Source: Sorangium cellulosum (GTDB lineage: Bacteria; Myxococcota_A; Polyangia; Polyangiales; Polyangiaceae). Taken from it: DNA of 64,000 nucleotides. Below, in pieces: positions 16,092 through 24,467 of this stretch. The DNA lies in NCBI RefSeq assembly GCF_002950945.1, contig NZ_CP012673.1, positions 12,825,501 through 12,889,500 of the forward strand, given 5' to 3'. Under the pieces are notes generated by a model. The model searched no databases, was not told where the DNA came from, and saw only the letters and a program-made list of their open reading frames with translations. Both the position numbers and the translations under genes were made by a program. Position 1 is the stretch's first letter. Each line of letters begins with the position of its first letter.

Positions 16092-17285
16092 ATGCACCTC
16101 ATGACGCGGGAAGAGCTGGAGGCGATGCTCCAGGAGATCGAGTCGGATCGCGTCGAGCGCACCAGATCGGTGAAGGACGAGGACAAGATCGGTCAGGCGA
16201 TCTGCGCGTTCGCCAACGATCTACCTGGCCACCGCAGGCCGGGCTACCTCTTCATCGGCGCGAACGATGACGGGACGCCTTCCCACCTCACCATCGACGA
16301 CCGCATGCTCCAGACCCTGGCGGCATTCCGATCGGACGGCAATATCCAGCCGCTTCCGGTCATGACCGTGCAGAAGTGGTCCCTCGGCGGGGGTGACATG
16401 GCGGTCGTCGAGGTGCTTCCCTCCGATCTGCCTCCGGTTCGCTACCGAGGCCGCATCTGGATCCGCGTTGGACCGCGCAAGGCCATCGCCAGCGAGCAGG
16501 ACGAACGTGTCCTCGCCGAGCGCAGGACGACGCTGGCCCGGACCTGGGACGCGCGCCCTTGCCGCGAGGCATCGCTGTCCGATCTCTCGCTGGACCTCTT
16601 CACGTTGAGCTATCGGCTGTACGCGGTCGCTCCCGACGTCATTGAGGAGAACCACCGCACCGCGGAGCAGCAGCTCGCCGCCCTGCGCTTCTTCGATCCA
16701 CGAGCAGGCTTTCCCACGAACGCCGGGGTCCTGCTCTTCGCCAAGGATCCGCTCTACTTTCTGCCCGGCGCCTACGTGCAATACGTCCGGTATGATGGCG
16801 CGACGCAGGCCGCGGACGTCCTCAAGGAGCGGCGCTTCTCGGGCGATCTGCTGAGCGTGATGCGAGGCCTCGACCAGCTGGCTGCGGAGGTCGAGAGCGC
16901 ACGGCCGGTCGCGCTGGACGAGGGGGGAGACCGGACCGTGTACGATTACCCGCGACGGGCGCTCCACGAGTTATTGACCAACGCGATCATCCACCGCAAC
17001 TACGATGGATCGACCACGCCGGTGATGGTCAACCACTTCGCGGACCGGATCGAGATCCTGAGCCCGGGCGGGCTGTACCCCGACCTCACGCCCGAGCAAT
17101 TTCCGCACGGCACCGCCTACCGCAACCCCATCGTCGCCGAGGCTGCGAAGGTGCTGGGGTTCGTCAACCGGTTCGGACGTGGCATCGCGATCACGCAGGC
17201 TCAGCTCGCCGCCAACGGCTCTCCACCGGCGACCTTCGAGCCCGCGTACAACCGCTTCCTGGCCGTGGTGCGGAGACGGCCGTGA
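16092..17285 (+). CDS. AlbA_2/Schlafen-type ATP-binding protein
   Basis: The 397-residue product has an AlbA_2 (Schlafen AlbA-like) domain at about residues 10-145, with QEIESDRVERTRSVKDEDKI, ICAFANDLPG, GYLFIGANDDG and the closing PPVRYRGRIWIRVGPRKA. The C-terminal third (about 265-390) is the RecG-like/HATPase_c_4 type with LHELLTNAIIHRNYDG, DRIEILSPGGL, YRNPIVAEAAKVLG and NRFGRGI. Family members are annotated as transcriptional regulators or ATP-binding proteins; several Schlafen-like proteins act in phage defence. ATG 16092 is preceded by CGGAG; ATG 16101 is an alternative and the frame is open to 16011. Its TGA overlaps the GTG of the ParA-like gene, so translation is coupled. Confidence 0.87.
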   Translation: MHLMTREELEAMLQEIESDRVERTRSVKDEDKIGQAICAFANDLPGHRRPGYLFIGANDDGTPSHLTIDDRMLQTLAAFRSDGNIQPLPVMTVQKWSLGGGDMAVVEVLPSDLPPVRYRGRIWIRVGPRKAIASEQDERVLAERRTTLARTWDARPCREASLSDLSLDLFTLSYRLYAVAPDVIEENHRTAEQQLAALRFFDPRAGFPTNAGVLLFAKDPLYFLPGAYVQYVRYDGATQAADVLKERRFSGDLLSVMRGLDQLAAEVESARPVALDEGGDRTVYDYPRRALHELLTNAIIHRNYDGSTTPVMVNHFADRIEILSPGGLYPDLTPEQFPHGTAYRNPIVAEAAKVLGFVNRFGRGIAITQAQLAANGSPPATFEPAYNRFLAVVRRRP

Positions 17286-18301
17286 AGACCATTGCGTTCT
17301 TCAACAACAAGGGTGGAGTCGGTAAGACGTCGCTCGTCTACCACCTCGCCTGGATGTACCACGAGCTCGGCGAGCGCGTCGTCGCCATCGACCTCGATCC
17401 TCAGTCCAACCTGACGACGGCGTTTCTTCCCGTCGAGCGGCTCGAGCAGCTCTGGTCGAGCCATGAGCATCCGCACACGATCCTCGGCGCGATCCAGCCG
17501 CTCATGGATCACATCGGCGACCTCGCGCAACCTCATGTGGAGCTCGTGGACAGCGACATGTGGAGCGCGCTCTCGCTCGTACCGGGCGATCTCGGCCTCA
17601 GCCTCTTCGAAGACCGGCTCGCAGAGGCATGGAACAAGTGCCTGAGCGACAGCCGGGGCGAGGCGCCGGACGCGTTCCGGGTCATGAGCGCCTTCCACCG
17701 GGTCATGGAGCGCGCAGCGGCGCAAGCAGAAGCCGATCTCGTCTTGGTCGACGTGGGGCCGAACCTCGGCGCGCTGAACCGCGCTGCCCTCGTCGCCTCC
17801 GATTTCGTCGTCGTGCCGCTCGGCGCCGATGTCTTCTCCCTTCAGGGGCTGCGCAACCTGGGGCCGACGCTCGCACAGTGGCGGCGCGGCTGGAGGAAGC
17901 GCCTCGACAACGAGGCGCGTCCCGAGGAGGTCTCCGTACCCAAGGGCGAGATGCGCCCCATCGGCTACGTCATCCTGCAGCACGCCGCGCGTGAGGGTCA
18001 CCCCGTGAAGGTGTACCAGCGATGGATCGACAAGATCCCGGAGGTCTATCGCCGGAGGCTCCTCGGCGAGGAAGGGGACGTGCCCAGCCCGGATCCGCAC
18101 CTGCTCGCGACGATACGGCACTACCGCAGCCTCATGCCCATGGCGCAGGAGGCGCGAAAGCCGATGTTCCTGCTCAAACCCGCCGACGGCGCCATTGGCA
18201 GCCACGCCGCGGCCGTGCAGGACTGCCGGCGCGATTTCGAGGCGCTCGCTCGCCGCATCGCCGCCGGCGCCGGCATCCCTCTGGTCTCGCCTCCGGCCTG
18301 A
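17282..18301 (+). CDS. ParA-family ATPase
   Basis: The 339-residue protein starts at GTG 17282, overlapping the previous stop (GTGA). It has a deviant Walker A box, NNKGGVGKTSLVYHLAW (residues about 8-24), the motif VVAIDLDPQSNLTTAFL (A'), and a Walker B-like LVLVDVGPNLGALNRAAL near residue 160, followed by SDFVVVPLGADVFSLQGL. These are the hallmarks of ParA/Soj ATPases that move DNA or protein cargo on the nucleoid. It is longer than a typical Soj (about 250) and has an extra region at about 215-300 (KVYQRWIDKIPEVYRRRLLG) seen in some stand-alone ParA-like proteins. No ParB-like gene is adjacent; the AlbA_2 protein or an unknown factor might take that role (inference). The array at 15549-15890 is a candidate centromere. 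Confidence 0.9.
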   Translation: MKTIAFFNNKGGVGKTSLVYHLAWMYHELGERVVAIDLDPQSNLTTAFLPVERLEQLWSSHEHPHTILGAIQPLMDHIGDLAQPHVELVDSDMWSALSLVPGDLGLSLFEDRLAEAWNKCLSDSRGEAPDAFRVMSAFHRVMERAAAQAEADLVLVDVGPNLGALNRAALVASDFVVVPLGADVFSLQGLRNLGPTLAQWRRGWRKRLDNEARPEEVSVPKGEMRPIGYVILQHAAREGHPVKVYQRWIDKIPEVYRRRLLGEEGDVPSPDPHLLATIRHYRSLMPMAQEARKPMFLLKPADGAIGSHAAAVQDCRRDFEALARRIAAGAGIPLVSPPA

Positions 18302-18343
18302 TCCCCACGTCCGCGAGGCGCTGTCAGCCCGGAGCCAGCTCGC

Positions 18344-19276
18344 TCACGCCGCGAACATCCGGTCGAGCACCGCCCTCGGCGCCCCGCCCTGCAGGATCGT
18401 CTCGAGCGCCTCGAACACCCCCCCGTCGACCTTCCGCTCCTTCGCGAACGCCACGATCCGCGGGATCAGCGGGATCGCCTCCACGCGCAGCCGCGCCTCC
18501 GCGACCGCCTCGTCGAGCGTGCGCCCGCGCGCGAGGGCCTTGCCGAGCAGCACCTCGGGGCGGCTCTCGAGCCGGATCGAGGCGAGCAGGTCGCCGTAGC
18601 CGCCGAGCCCCAGCACCGTCCGCTCCTCCGCGCCCGCCGCGACGGCGATGCGGGCCGCGCTGTCCACCGCCCGCGAGATCAGCGCCGCGAGCAACCCCGG
18701 CCCGGCGCCCGCCTGCTCGGCGAAGCCGACGCCGATCGCCAGGCAGCCCACCAGCGCCGACGCCCACTCCAGGCCCAGGAGATCCGGCGTCGTGTAGACG
18801 CGGAGCGCGTCGGACTGGAACGCCGCCGTCACCGCGGCGTGCACCTCCGGGAACCGCGAGCCGCACACCATCGCCGACGGGCGGCCCTCCGTGAGCTCAT
18901 CCGCCTGCACCGGGCCGCCGAGCGCGCCCACGCGGCGCGCCGGCGTCTCCTCCCGCACCAGATCCGAGACCGTCTTCAGCGCCTCGCCCTCGAGGCCGCG
19001 CACGCCGTGGATCACGAGGTGCGAGCCGTCCATGTGATCGCCCAGCGCGCGCAGCGCCGTCCGCGCCGCGTTCGACGGCACCGCGATCACGAGCAGCCGC
19101 GCCCGGGCCACCTCCGCGTAGTCCCGCACGATCCGCGGGCCGTCGTTGATCTGCGGGTGCTCGCGGCGGGAGAACAAGAGGACCTCGGCCCCGGTGCGGC
19201 TCGCCGAGAGCGCCAGCGCCACCCCCCAGAACCCGCCGCCGATGACCCCGACCGAAGGCGCCGGACGAGCGCTCAC
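18344..19276 (-). CDS. GpsA-like protein lacking catalytic lysines
   Basis: The 310-residue product has the NAD(P) Rossmann motif of glycerol-3-phosphate dehydrogenase near its start (VGVIGGGFWGVALALSASR) and the family layout to the end. However, where active GpsA has a Lys in the GALKNV stretch, this protein reads EWASALVGCLAIGVG (Lys to Val, Asn to Gly). The earlier conserved Lys-Gly is His-Gly (VIHGVRGLEG), and the SRN motif is SRP. It may therefore be inactive for the classical reaction (sn-glycerol-3-phosphate + NAD(P)+ to dihydroxyacetone phosphate) or act on another substrate. GTG 19276 overlaps the stop of the PlsB-type gene by 4 bases (GTGA), so the two are coupled and probably act together. 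Confidence 0.85.
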   Translation of the reverse strand: MSARPAPSVGVIGGGFWGVALALSASRTGAEVLLFSRREHPQINDGPRIVRDYAEVARARLLVIAVPSNAARTALRALGDHMDGSHLVIHGVRGLEGEALKTVSDLVREETPARRVGALGGPVQADELTEGRPSAMVCGSRFPEVHAAVTAAFQSDALRVYTTPDLLGLEWASALVGCLAIGVGFAEQAGAGPGLLAALISRAVDSAARIAVAAGAEERTVLGLGGYGDLLASIRLESRPEVLLGKALARGRTLDEAVAEARLRVEAIPLIPRIVAFAKERKVDGGVFEALETILQGGAPRAVLDRMFAA

Positions 19277-21042
19277 CGGGCACCTCCCGCGCCGTTCGCC
19301 GACCCCGCGCCCGCGGCGCCGGCCGCGGCGCCGGCGCGGGGCCCGGCCGCGCCGCGGTCGTCGCCCCGCGACGCCGCCGGCGACGGCGTCGCCAGCTGCG
19401 GCAAGGGCGGCTGGACCTGCAGGCCGGTGGGCACGCCCGGCGGGGCGATCACGTCCCACGCCACGCCGTGGGCCGCGAGGCGGTTCTGGTAGTAAAAGAG
19501 CAGGTTCGTGTCGCAGATCGCGACGCCGTCAGGCCGCGAGTCGAGCACCGGCGCCGAGTGGTAGCCCGCGAAGGCGCGCATCGCGCGCTCGACGATGTCG
19601 CCGCCCGAGCCGAGCCGGACGTCCTCGCCCAGCACGATCAACCCCTGCTGCTCGAGGGCGCGCAGCCGATCGCACAGGGCGACAACGTCCGCCGCGAGGT
19701 CGTCGCGGGGCACCGTGAGCACGTCGCGCTGGCGCAGCACCGTGAAGAGATCCGCCGCGGGCGACTGGCTGCGCAGCCGGGCGAAGCTCGCGGCCGCGAC
19801 GACGTGCGTCGCCATCACGACCGTATCGCGCGCGTACGCCCGGCAGATCTCCTCGCCGAGCTCCCGGGCGTACTGGGCGTCCCGCGCCGCGTCGATGAGC
19901 ACCTTGCCGTCCTGGTCCTTCATGTAGCTCGCGGGATCCACCTCGCGGCCGCGGGCGTCGAAGGAGCGGCCGAGCTCGTCCACCCGGTTGCCGAACGGAT
20001 CGATCGGGTCGGAGAAGCGGATGACCACCGCGGCGTTCATCGCGAGGAGCTTGCGGAGGAACGACGCGACCCGGCCGACCCGGCTCGACTCGTCGTCCTC
20101 GATGATGAAGCGGCCCTTGCCCGCCTCGGAGAGGAAATCGGCGATGAGCGTCTCGGCCTCGAGCGTGATGAGGTAGTTGATCGTCGCCGGGACGAAGAAG
20201 ATGCGGCGCTCGCGGCCGCTCTGCAGCGTCCGCGCGTAGGCCTCGAACGCGCTGCCGACCAGGCCGAGCTTCAGCCGCCGCTCCACGCCGCCCGAGCGCG
20301 ACCGCGTACCCCCGGGGAAGAACAGCGAGTGGTAGCCGCGCTCGAGCAGCACGCCCGAGTACGTCTTCAGCACGTCCTTGTAGAGGTTGTGCCGGATGCG
20401 CCGATCCACGCGGTAGGCGCCGAGGTTGTGCATGAAGAACGAGAGGACCGGGTTCGTGAACAGGTTCTTCCCGGCGCCGTACGTGGCGGGCGGCAGGCCG
20501 GCGCGCTCGAGGGCGTAGCCGAAGACGATCGAGTCCATGTTCGACAGGTGCGTCGGGACATAGACCGCCGTGCCGCGGCCCACGAGCGACCGGAGCTTCG
20601 CGAGCGGGCCCTGCACGAGCACCCGGTCGGCGAGCAGCTCGAGGCTGACGAGCCTGCGCGGGTCGCGGACCACCGTCATGAGCTTGCGCGGCGCGAGCAG
20701 GGCGCTGACGACCGGCGGCAGCAGCCGGGACGAGAGCTGGTAGACGCGCCGGTCGAAGTTCCCCGCGATGTCCCACGCGTACTCCTCCGAAAGCTCCCGC
20801 AGCCGGCGGCGCCGCTCCGCGTCCTCCATGCGGCCGAGCGAGCGGGCGAGCTTCTGCCACTCGGCGAGCTCGCGCACGTCCTGCGGCTTCCGGGAGCCCT
20901 CGAGCCGCTTCGCCTCCTGGTACGCCGCCTCGTTCAGGGCGAGCAGCGGATCCCTCGTGGCGCTGAGGACCCGTTCGACCACGGTGCGCACGATCGCGTC
21001 GCGCGCGTCGTTGAACCCGAAGATGGGAGCGCGGGAGTCCAT
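19273..21042 (-). CDS. plsB: PlsB-type glycerol-3-phosphate acyltransferase
   Basis: This 589-residue protein matches the PlsB/GPAT class that transfers an acyl chain to position 1 of glycerol-3-phosphate at the inner membrane, the first step of phospholipid synthesis. Acyltransferase motif I is HLSNMD (H-x4-D) within VYVPTHLSNMDSIVFGYAL, motif II is near NLGAYRVDRRI, and motif III is FFPGGTRSRSGG, with Gly instead of the usual Glu. The C-terminal 45 residues are an Ala/Gly/Pro-rich tail. ATG 21042 is chosen because the upstream extension to 21156 is basic and unlike the family. The GpsA-like gene follows with a 4-base overlap. An alternative reading is a related acyltransferase with a different acceptor. 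Confidence 0.85.
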   Translation of the reverse strand: MDSRAPIFGFNDARDAIVRTVVERVLSATRDPLLALNEAAYQEAKRLEGSRKPQDVRELAEWQKLARSLGRMEDAERRRRLRELSEEYAWDIAGNFDRRVYQLSSRLLPPVVSALLAPRKLMTVVRDPRRLVSLELLADRVLVQGPLAKLRSLVGRGTAVYVPTHLSNMDSIVFGYALERAGLPPATYGAGKNLFTNPVLSFFMHNLGAYRVDRRIRHNLYKDVLKTYSGVLLERGYHSLFFPGGTRSRSGGVERRLKLGLVGSAFEAYARTLQSGRERRIFFVPATINYLITLEAETLIADFLSEAGKGRFIIEDDESSRVGRVASFLRKLLAMNAAVVIRFSDPIDPFGNRVDELGRSFDARGREVDPASYMKDQDGKVLIDAARDAQYARELGEEICRAYARDTVVMATHVVAAASFARLRSQSPAADLFTVLRQRDVLTVPRDDLAADVVALCDRLRALEQQGLIVLGEDVRLGSGGDIVERAMRAFAGYHSAPVLDSRPDGVAICDTNLLFYYQNRLAAHGVAWDVIAPPGVPTGLQVQPPLPQLATPSPAASRGDDRGAAGPRAGAAAGAAGAGSANGAGGAR

Positions 21043-21118
21043 GGGCCTAGTCGTATAGAAATCAGGCGGCGGGCGCGAGCGGAATACGAGTCGAATGGCC
21101 CGATCGCGACGCCGTGAC

Positions 21119-21874
21119 TCAGCGGTAATTGTCCTTCGCGCGCCGCACGGCGGCAAACACGTCGGGCAGCGTCTGGCCGGGGAATCGGTCCCGCACGGAC
21201 GGCTCGCTGCAGCGCAGGAACGGGTTCGTCGCGAGCTCCTCGGCGATCGTGCTCCCCACCGTGGGCTCGCCGCGCTCGCGCGCCGCGCGGGCCGCGGCGA
21301 GCTTGTCGCGGACAGCCTGGTTGTCCGGCTCGACCGTCTCCGCGAAACGGAGGTTGTTCACCGTGTACTCGTGACCGCAGAAGACACGCATGTGCCCCGG
21401 GAGCGCGGCGAGCTTGGAGAGCGAGGCGTGCATGACGTCCGGTGTGCCCTCGAACATGCGGCCGCAGCCGGCGATGAAGAGCGTGTCTCCCGTGAACACC
21501 ACGTCCTCGACGCAGTAGGACACGGCGCCGAGCGTGTGGCCGGGCACGTGCAGCGGCTGGAGCGCAAGGCCGGCGACCTCGACCGGCTTGCCCTCCTCGA
21601 CCCGCACCGTCTGCGCCGGGACACGCCCGACATCGCTCGAGTGCGCGAACACGGGGATGTCGCCGTAACGCTCGCGGAGCGCCTCGTTGCCGCCGACGTG
21701 ATCGTGGTGGTGGTGCGTGTTGACGATGGCCGAGAGGCCGAGCCCCGCGCGCTCGAGCGCCGCGACGACCGGCGCCGCCTCCGACGGGTCGATGACGATC
21801 GCCTCACGCCGCCCGTCCGCGGCCACGAGGTAGGCGTAGTTGTCGCTGAGGCAGGGCACCGGGAGGATGAGCAT
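21119..21874 (-). CDS. gloB: Hydroxyacylglutathione hydrolase (glyoxalase II)
   Basis: The 251-residue protein is a metallo-beta-lactamase-fold hydrolase that splits S-lactoylglutathione to lactate and glutathione in methylglyoxal detoxification. The metal-binding motif THHHHDHVGGN lies at about residues 53-63; further ligands are in VPGHTLGAVSY, FTGDTLFIAGCGR and FCGHEYT. The C-terminal HAGH region (NPFLRCSEPSVR) is present, which separates true GloB from shorter lactamase-fold relatives. Length matches the family. It lies in a minus-strand row 85 bases downstream of a flippase-like gene and 76 bases before the acyltransferase gene; no metabolic link among these is obvious. Confidence 0.95.
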   Translation of the reverse strand: MLILPVPCLSDNYAYLVAADGRREAIVIDPSEAAPVVAALERAGLGLSAIVNTHHHHDHVGGNEALRERYGDIPVFAHSSDVGRVPAQTVRVEEGKPVEVAGLALQPLHVPGHTLGAVSYCVEDVVFTGDTLFIAGCGRMFEGTPDVMHASLSKLAALPGHMRVFCGHEYTVNNLRFAETVEPDNQAVRDKLAAARAARERGEPTVGSTIAEELATNPFLRCSEPSVRDRFPGQTLPDVFAAVRRAKDNYR

Positions 21875-21959
21875 CGGGCGGTGACTATAATGCGGCGCAC
21901 GCGCGGGAGCCGGGGAAAAGGCGCGCGGCGCGGGCGCGCGCCTCCCGGGCGAGCCGGGG

Positions 21960-23228
21960 CTAGAGCAGGAACGACGCCGCGTAACCCAGGAGGAGGAGCC
22001 CGAGGGCCGCGTAGGCCACGCGGCGAAGCGCGGGCGCGTCGAACAGGAACGCCATCCGCAGCACGGCGACGATCGCGGAGGGGCCGAGCACGCCGAGGCG
22101 ATCGAGGACCCCGGCGGGCCAGAGCAGGAGCGCCGCGGCGACGAGCGCGCTGCTCAGCACGCTGCCGATGACCAAGGACCGGCTCCGGTGCGACTTGGCG
22201 AAATAGAAGCACAGCGGATCCGAGATGGCCGGCACCACGACGGACACGAGGAATGTGGACGGGAGATCGTCCCGCGCGCTGCCCGTGAAGGGCAGCAGCG
22301 GCACGTGGACGACGAAGAGGAGGTATATCGCGACGCCGATCGAGAGCGTGAACGGGACCGTGCGTACCCAGGTCGAGAGCGCCTTCGCGCGCCGCTCGGC
22401 CTCGCTGCCCGCCCCGCTGAGCGCGCCGGACGTGAGGGCGCGGGTCGCGAACGACTGCGAGGCCGTCGTGAGGAGCGGCATGATCGACCAGCAGAGCACC
22501 TGGGTCCCGACGCGCGACTCGCCGAGCAGCGGGATGGCCTTGTGGAGGGCGAGCGGGTAGACGGCGACCGTGGAGAGGTTGACGAGCGAGGGCCACACCG
22601 CGTGGCGCACGAGCAGGAACGCCATGCGGATCGCGCGCCGGATCTGCACGCGCCCGACCATCGCGACGACCGGCACGGCGACGCCCGCCCCGACGAGCAC
22701 CGCGCTCAGCCGGGGCATCCCGAGCAGCGCCGCGCCGAAGCAGAGCCCGACCGAGATCGCGGCGGTGATCGAGACGAGCAGGAGGAAGCGGCCCCGGGCC
22801 TGCCAGATCGGCCACACGACGGGGTTCGCGCAGGCGAGCAGCGAGCAGAACGCGAAGGCCGCGGCGCTCAGCGCGGCCACCGGCCCGAGCCCGCTCGCGA
22901 GATCCAGCGCCGCCGTGAGCGCGCCGGCCACGGCGCCGAGCACCGCCAGCGCGCCGGCCACGGCCGCGCGGCCGCGCGGCTGGCCGAGCAGCCTGGCGCG
23001 GTTCGCGAGCGACGCGGCGAGGCCCACGGCCACGAGCGCGACGACGGTGCTCGCGTGGGTCGTCGTGAGCACGTACGCCGTCACGGCGCTGGTGCCGACC
23101 ACGCCCGACAGGATCCACTGGCTGGTGAGCGAGGCGGCGCGGGACAGGAGCAGGGCGCCCACCACCCCGAGCCCGCCGTACGCGATCCGGTGGAGCAGCT
23201 TCTTCAGGGAGCGGGCAACCTCTCTCAT
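21960..23228 (-). CDS. Polysaccharide flippase-like membrane protein
   Basis: The 422-residue protein consists almost entirely of hydrophobic segments; about 12 transmembrane helices can be counted, starting with YGGLGVVGALLLSRAASLT. The pattern of paired helices with short basic loops, and the length, suit the MOP superfamily (Wzx-like oligosaccharide flippases) of lipid-linked sugar exporters. No motif pins down the substrate. It has a divergent promoter region with the RNase HII-like gene (112 bases). No glycosyltransferases lie near, so a role in capsule, O-antigen or exopolysaccharide export is inference. Confidence 0.72.
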   Translation of the reverse strand: MREVARSLKKLLHRIAYGGLGVVGALLLSRAASLTSQWILSGVVGTSAVTAYVLTTTHASTVVALVAVGLAASLANRARLLGQPRGRAAVAGALAVLGAVAGALTAALDLASGLGPVAALSAAAFAFCSLLACANPVVWPIWQARGRFLLLVSITAAISVGLCFGAALLGMPRLSAVLVGAGVAVPVVAMVGRVQIRRAIRMAFLLVRHAVWPSLVNLSTVAVYPLALHKAIPLLGESRVGTQVLCWSIMPLLTTASQSFATRALTSGALSGAGSEAERRAKALSTWVRTVPFTLSIGVAIYLLFVVHVPLLPFTGSARDDLPSTFLVSVVVPAISDPLCFYFAKSHRSRSLVIGSVLSSALVAAALLLWPAGVLDRLGVLGPSAIVAVLRMAFLFDAPALRRVAYAALGLLLLGYAASFLL

Positions 23229-23340
23229 CGTGCTCCCCCCGAACGGGGGCGGAGCCTAGACGAAGCGCGCTGCGTCGACCACACGGTTCTCGGAGCGGCC
23301 TCGGGGTGACACCGGCGGCGTCGTGTGGCAAGGGGCCGGC

Positions 23341-24345
23341 ATGCCGTCCGTCGAGCCCTCCGTCCGTTACCGCATCGGCGTCGACGAGAACGGCCTCGGC
23401 CCGCGGCTCGGCCCGATGGTGGTGACCGCGGTCCTCTCGCGCGTCACGGAGGCCGGCTGGCAGACCGCGGGCCGCGCGCCGCGCGGCGCCCTCGCGCAGC
23501 GGCTCGGCGACTCGAAGCAGCTCGTCGCGCACGGGGACGTCTCGCTCGGCGAGGCCTGGGCCCGCGCGCTGGTCGCGCGGGGCTGCGGCCGCGCCGGGCT
23601 GGCCGCGTCCGTGTCGTCGGTGGGCGAGCTCCTCCACGCCGTCTCGCTCGAGGACCGCGCCGCGCTGCGCGCGCTGTGTCCCAGCCACGTCGAGGAGCAG
23701 TGCTGGTCCGAGGACGGGGAGGCGTTCACCGCGCCCGACAAGGTGCTCCGCGCGATCGGCCGCGACCTCGACAAGCTCGCGGAGAAGGGGGTCGAGATCG
23801 TCGCCGTGCGCTCGATCCTGATCTGCGCCAAGCGGATGAACGACGGCGCGCGCGCGGGGAAGAACCGGTTCGTGCTGGATCTCCACGCCATGGAGCGGCT
23901 CATCCTCGAGCTGCGCGCCCTCGCCGGCGTGGACGTGTTCGCGGTGTGCGGCAAGGTCGGCGGCTTCGGCAAGTACGGGGCCGCGTTCGGCCCGCTCGCG
24001 GGGAGGCTGCACCTCGTGGTCGAGGAGAGCCGCGCCCGCAGCGCCTACCGCTTCCCTGGTCTCGGCGAGATCGCCTTCGTCCGCGACAGCGACGCCTCGG
24101 ATCTCTGCGTCGCGATGGCGTCGATGGTGGGCAAGTACGTCCGCGAGGCGATGATGGGGCGCGTCGCCCGCCATTACCAGCGCGCGGTCCCCGGCCTGCA
24201 CGGGGCGAGCGGCTACCACGACCCGATCACGTCGGCGTTCATCAAAGCGACCCGGCTGATCCGCGGCGCGCGCGAGATCCCGGACGACTGCTTCGAGCGG
24301 CGCGCCGCCGAGGGCGAGGTCTCCCTGGAGAGCGACGGCCCGTAG
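23341..24345 (+). CDS. Divergent RNase HII-like protein
   Basis: ATG 23341 is preceded by AAGGGG. Of 334 residues, the N-terminus has YRIGVDENGLGPRLGPMVV, matching the DEAGRGPLAGP motif of RNase HII, and GDSKQL matching DSKKL. The third motif, FVRDSDASDLCVAMASMVGK followed by YVREAMM, fits the GDA...IAAASI.AK..RD..M block, and GLHGASGYHDPIT near the end fits the C-terminal region. A large insertion (about residues 55-150, with several Cys) separates motifs 2 and the core. The usual Asp after the central strand appears to be replaced (FAVCGKVGG). RNase HII cuts RNA in RNA-DNA hybrids; whether this one is active is unclear. Probably a paralogue, not the housekeeping rnhB. Confidence 0.75.
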   Translation: MPSVEPSVRYRIGVDENGLGPRLGPMVVTAVLSRVTEAGWQTAGRAPRGALAQRLGDSKQLVAHGDVSLGEAWARALVARGCGRAGLAASVSSVGELLHAVSLEDRAALRALCPSHVEEQCWSEDGEAFTAPDKVLRAIGRDLDKLAEKGVEIVAVRSILICAKRMNDGARAGKNRFVLDLHAMERLILELRALAGVDVFAVCGKVGGFGKYGAAFGPLAGRLHLVVEESRARSAYRFPGLGEIAFVRDSDASDLCVAMASMVGKYVREAMMGRVARHYQRAVPGLHGASGYHDPITSAFIKATRLIRGAREIPDDCFERRAAEGEVSLESDGP

Positions 24346-24467
24346 CCCGGCGCCTGCGGCCGCCGGAGCGCGGCCGCGCGCGCGAGGCGCGTAAGCCGGC
24401 GCGAAACCGGCGGCGCCGTCCGGCGTAGAGAGGGTGTGTGCGCTACGCTCGACCGGCCAGGTGGACC

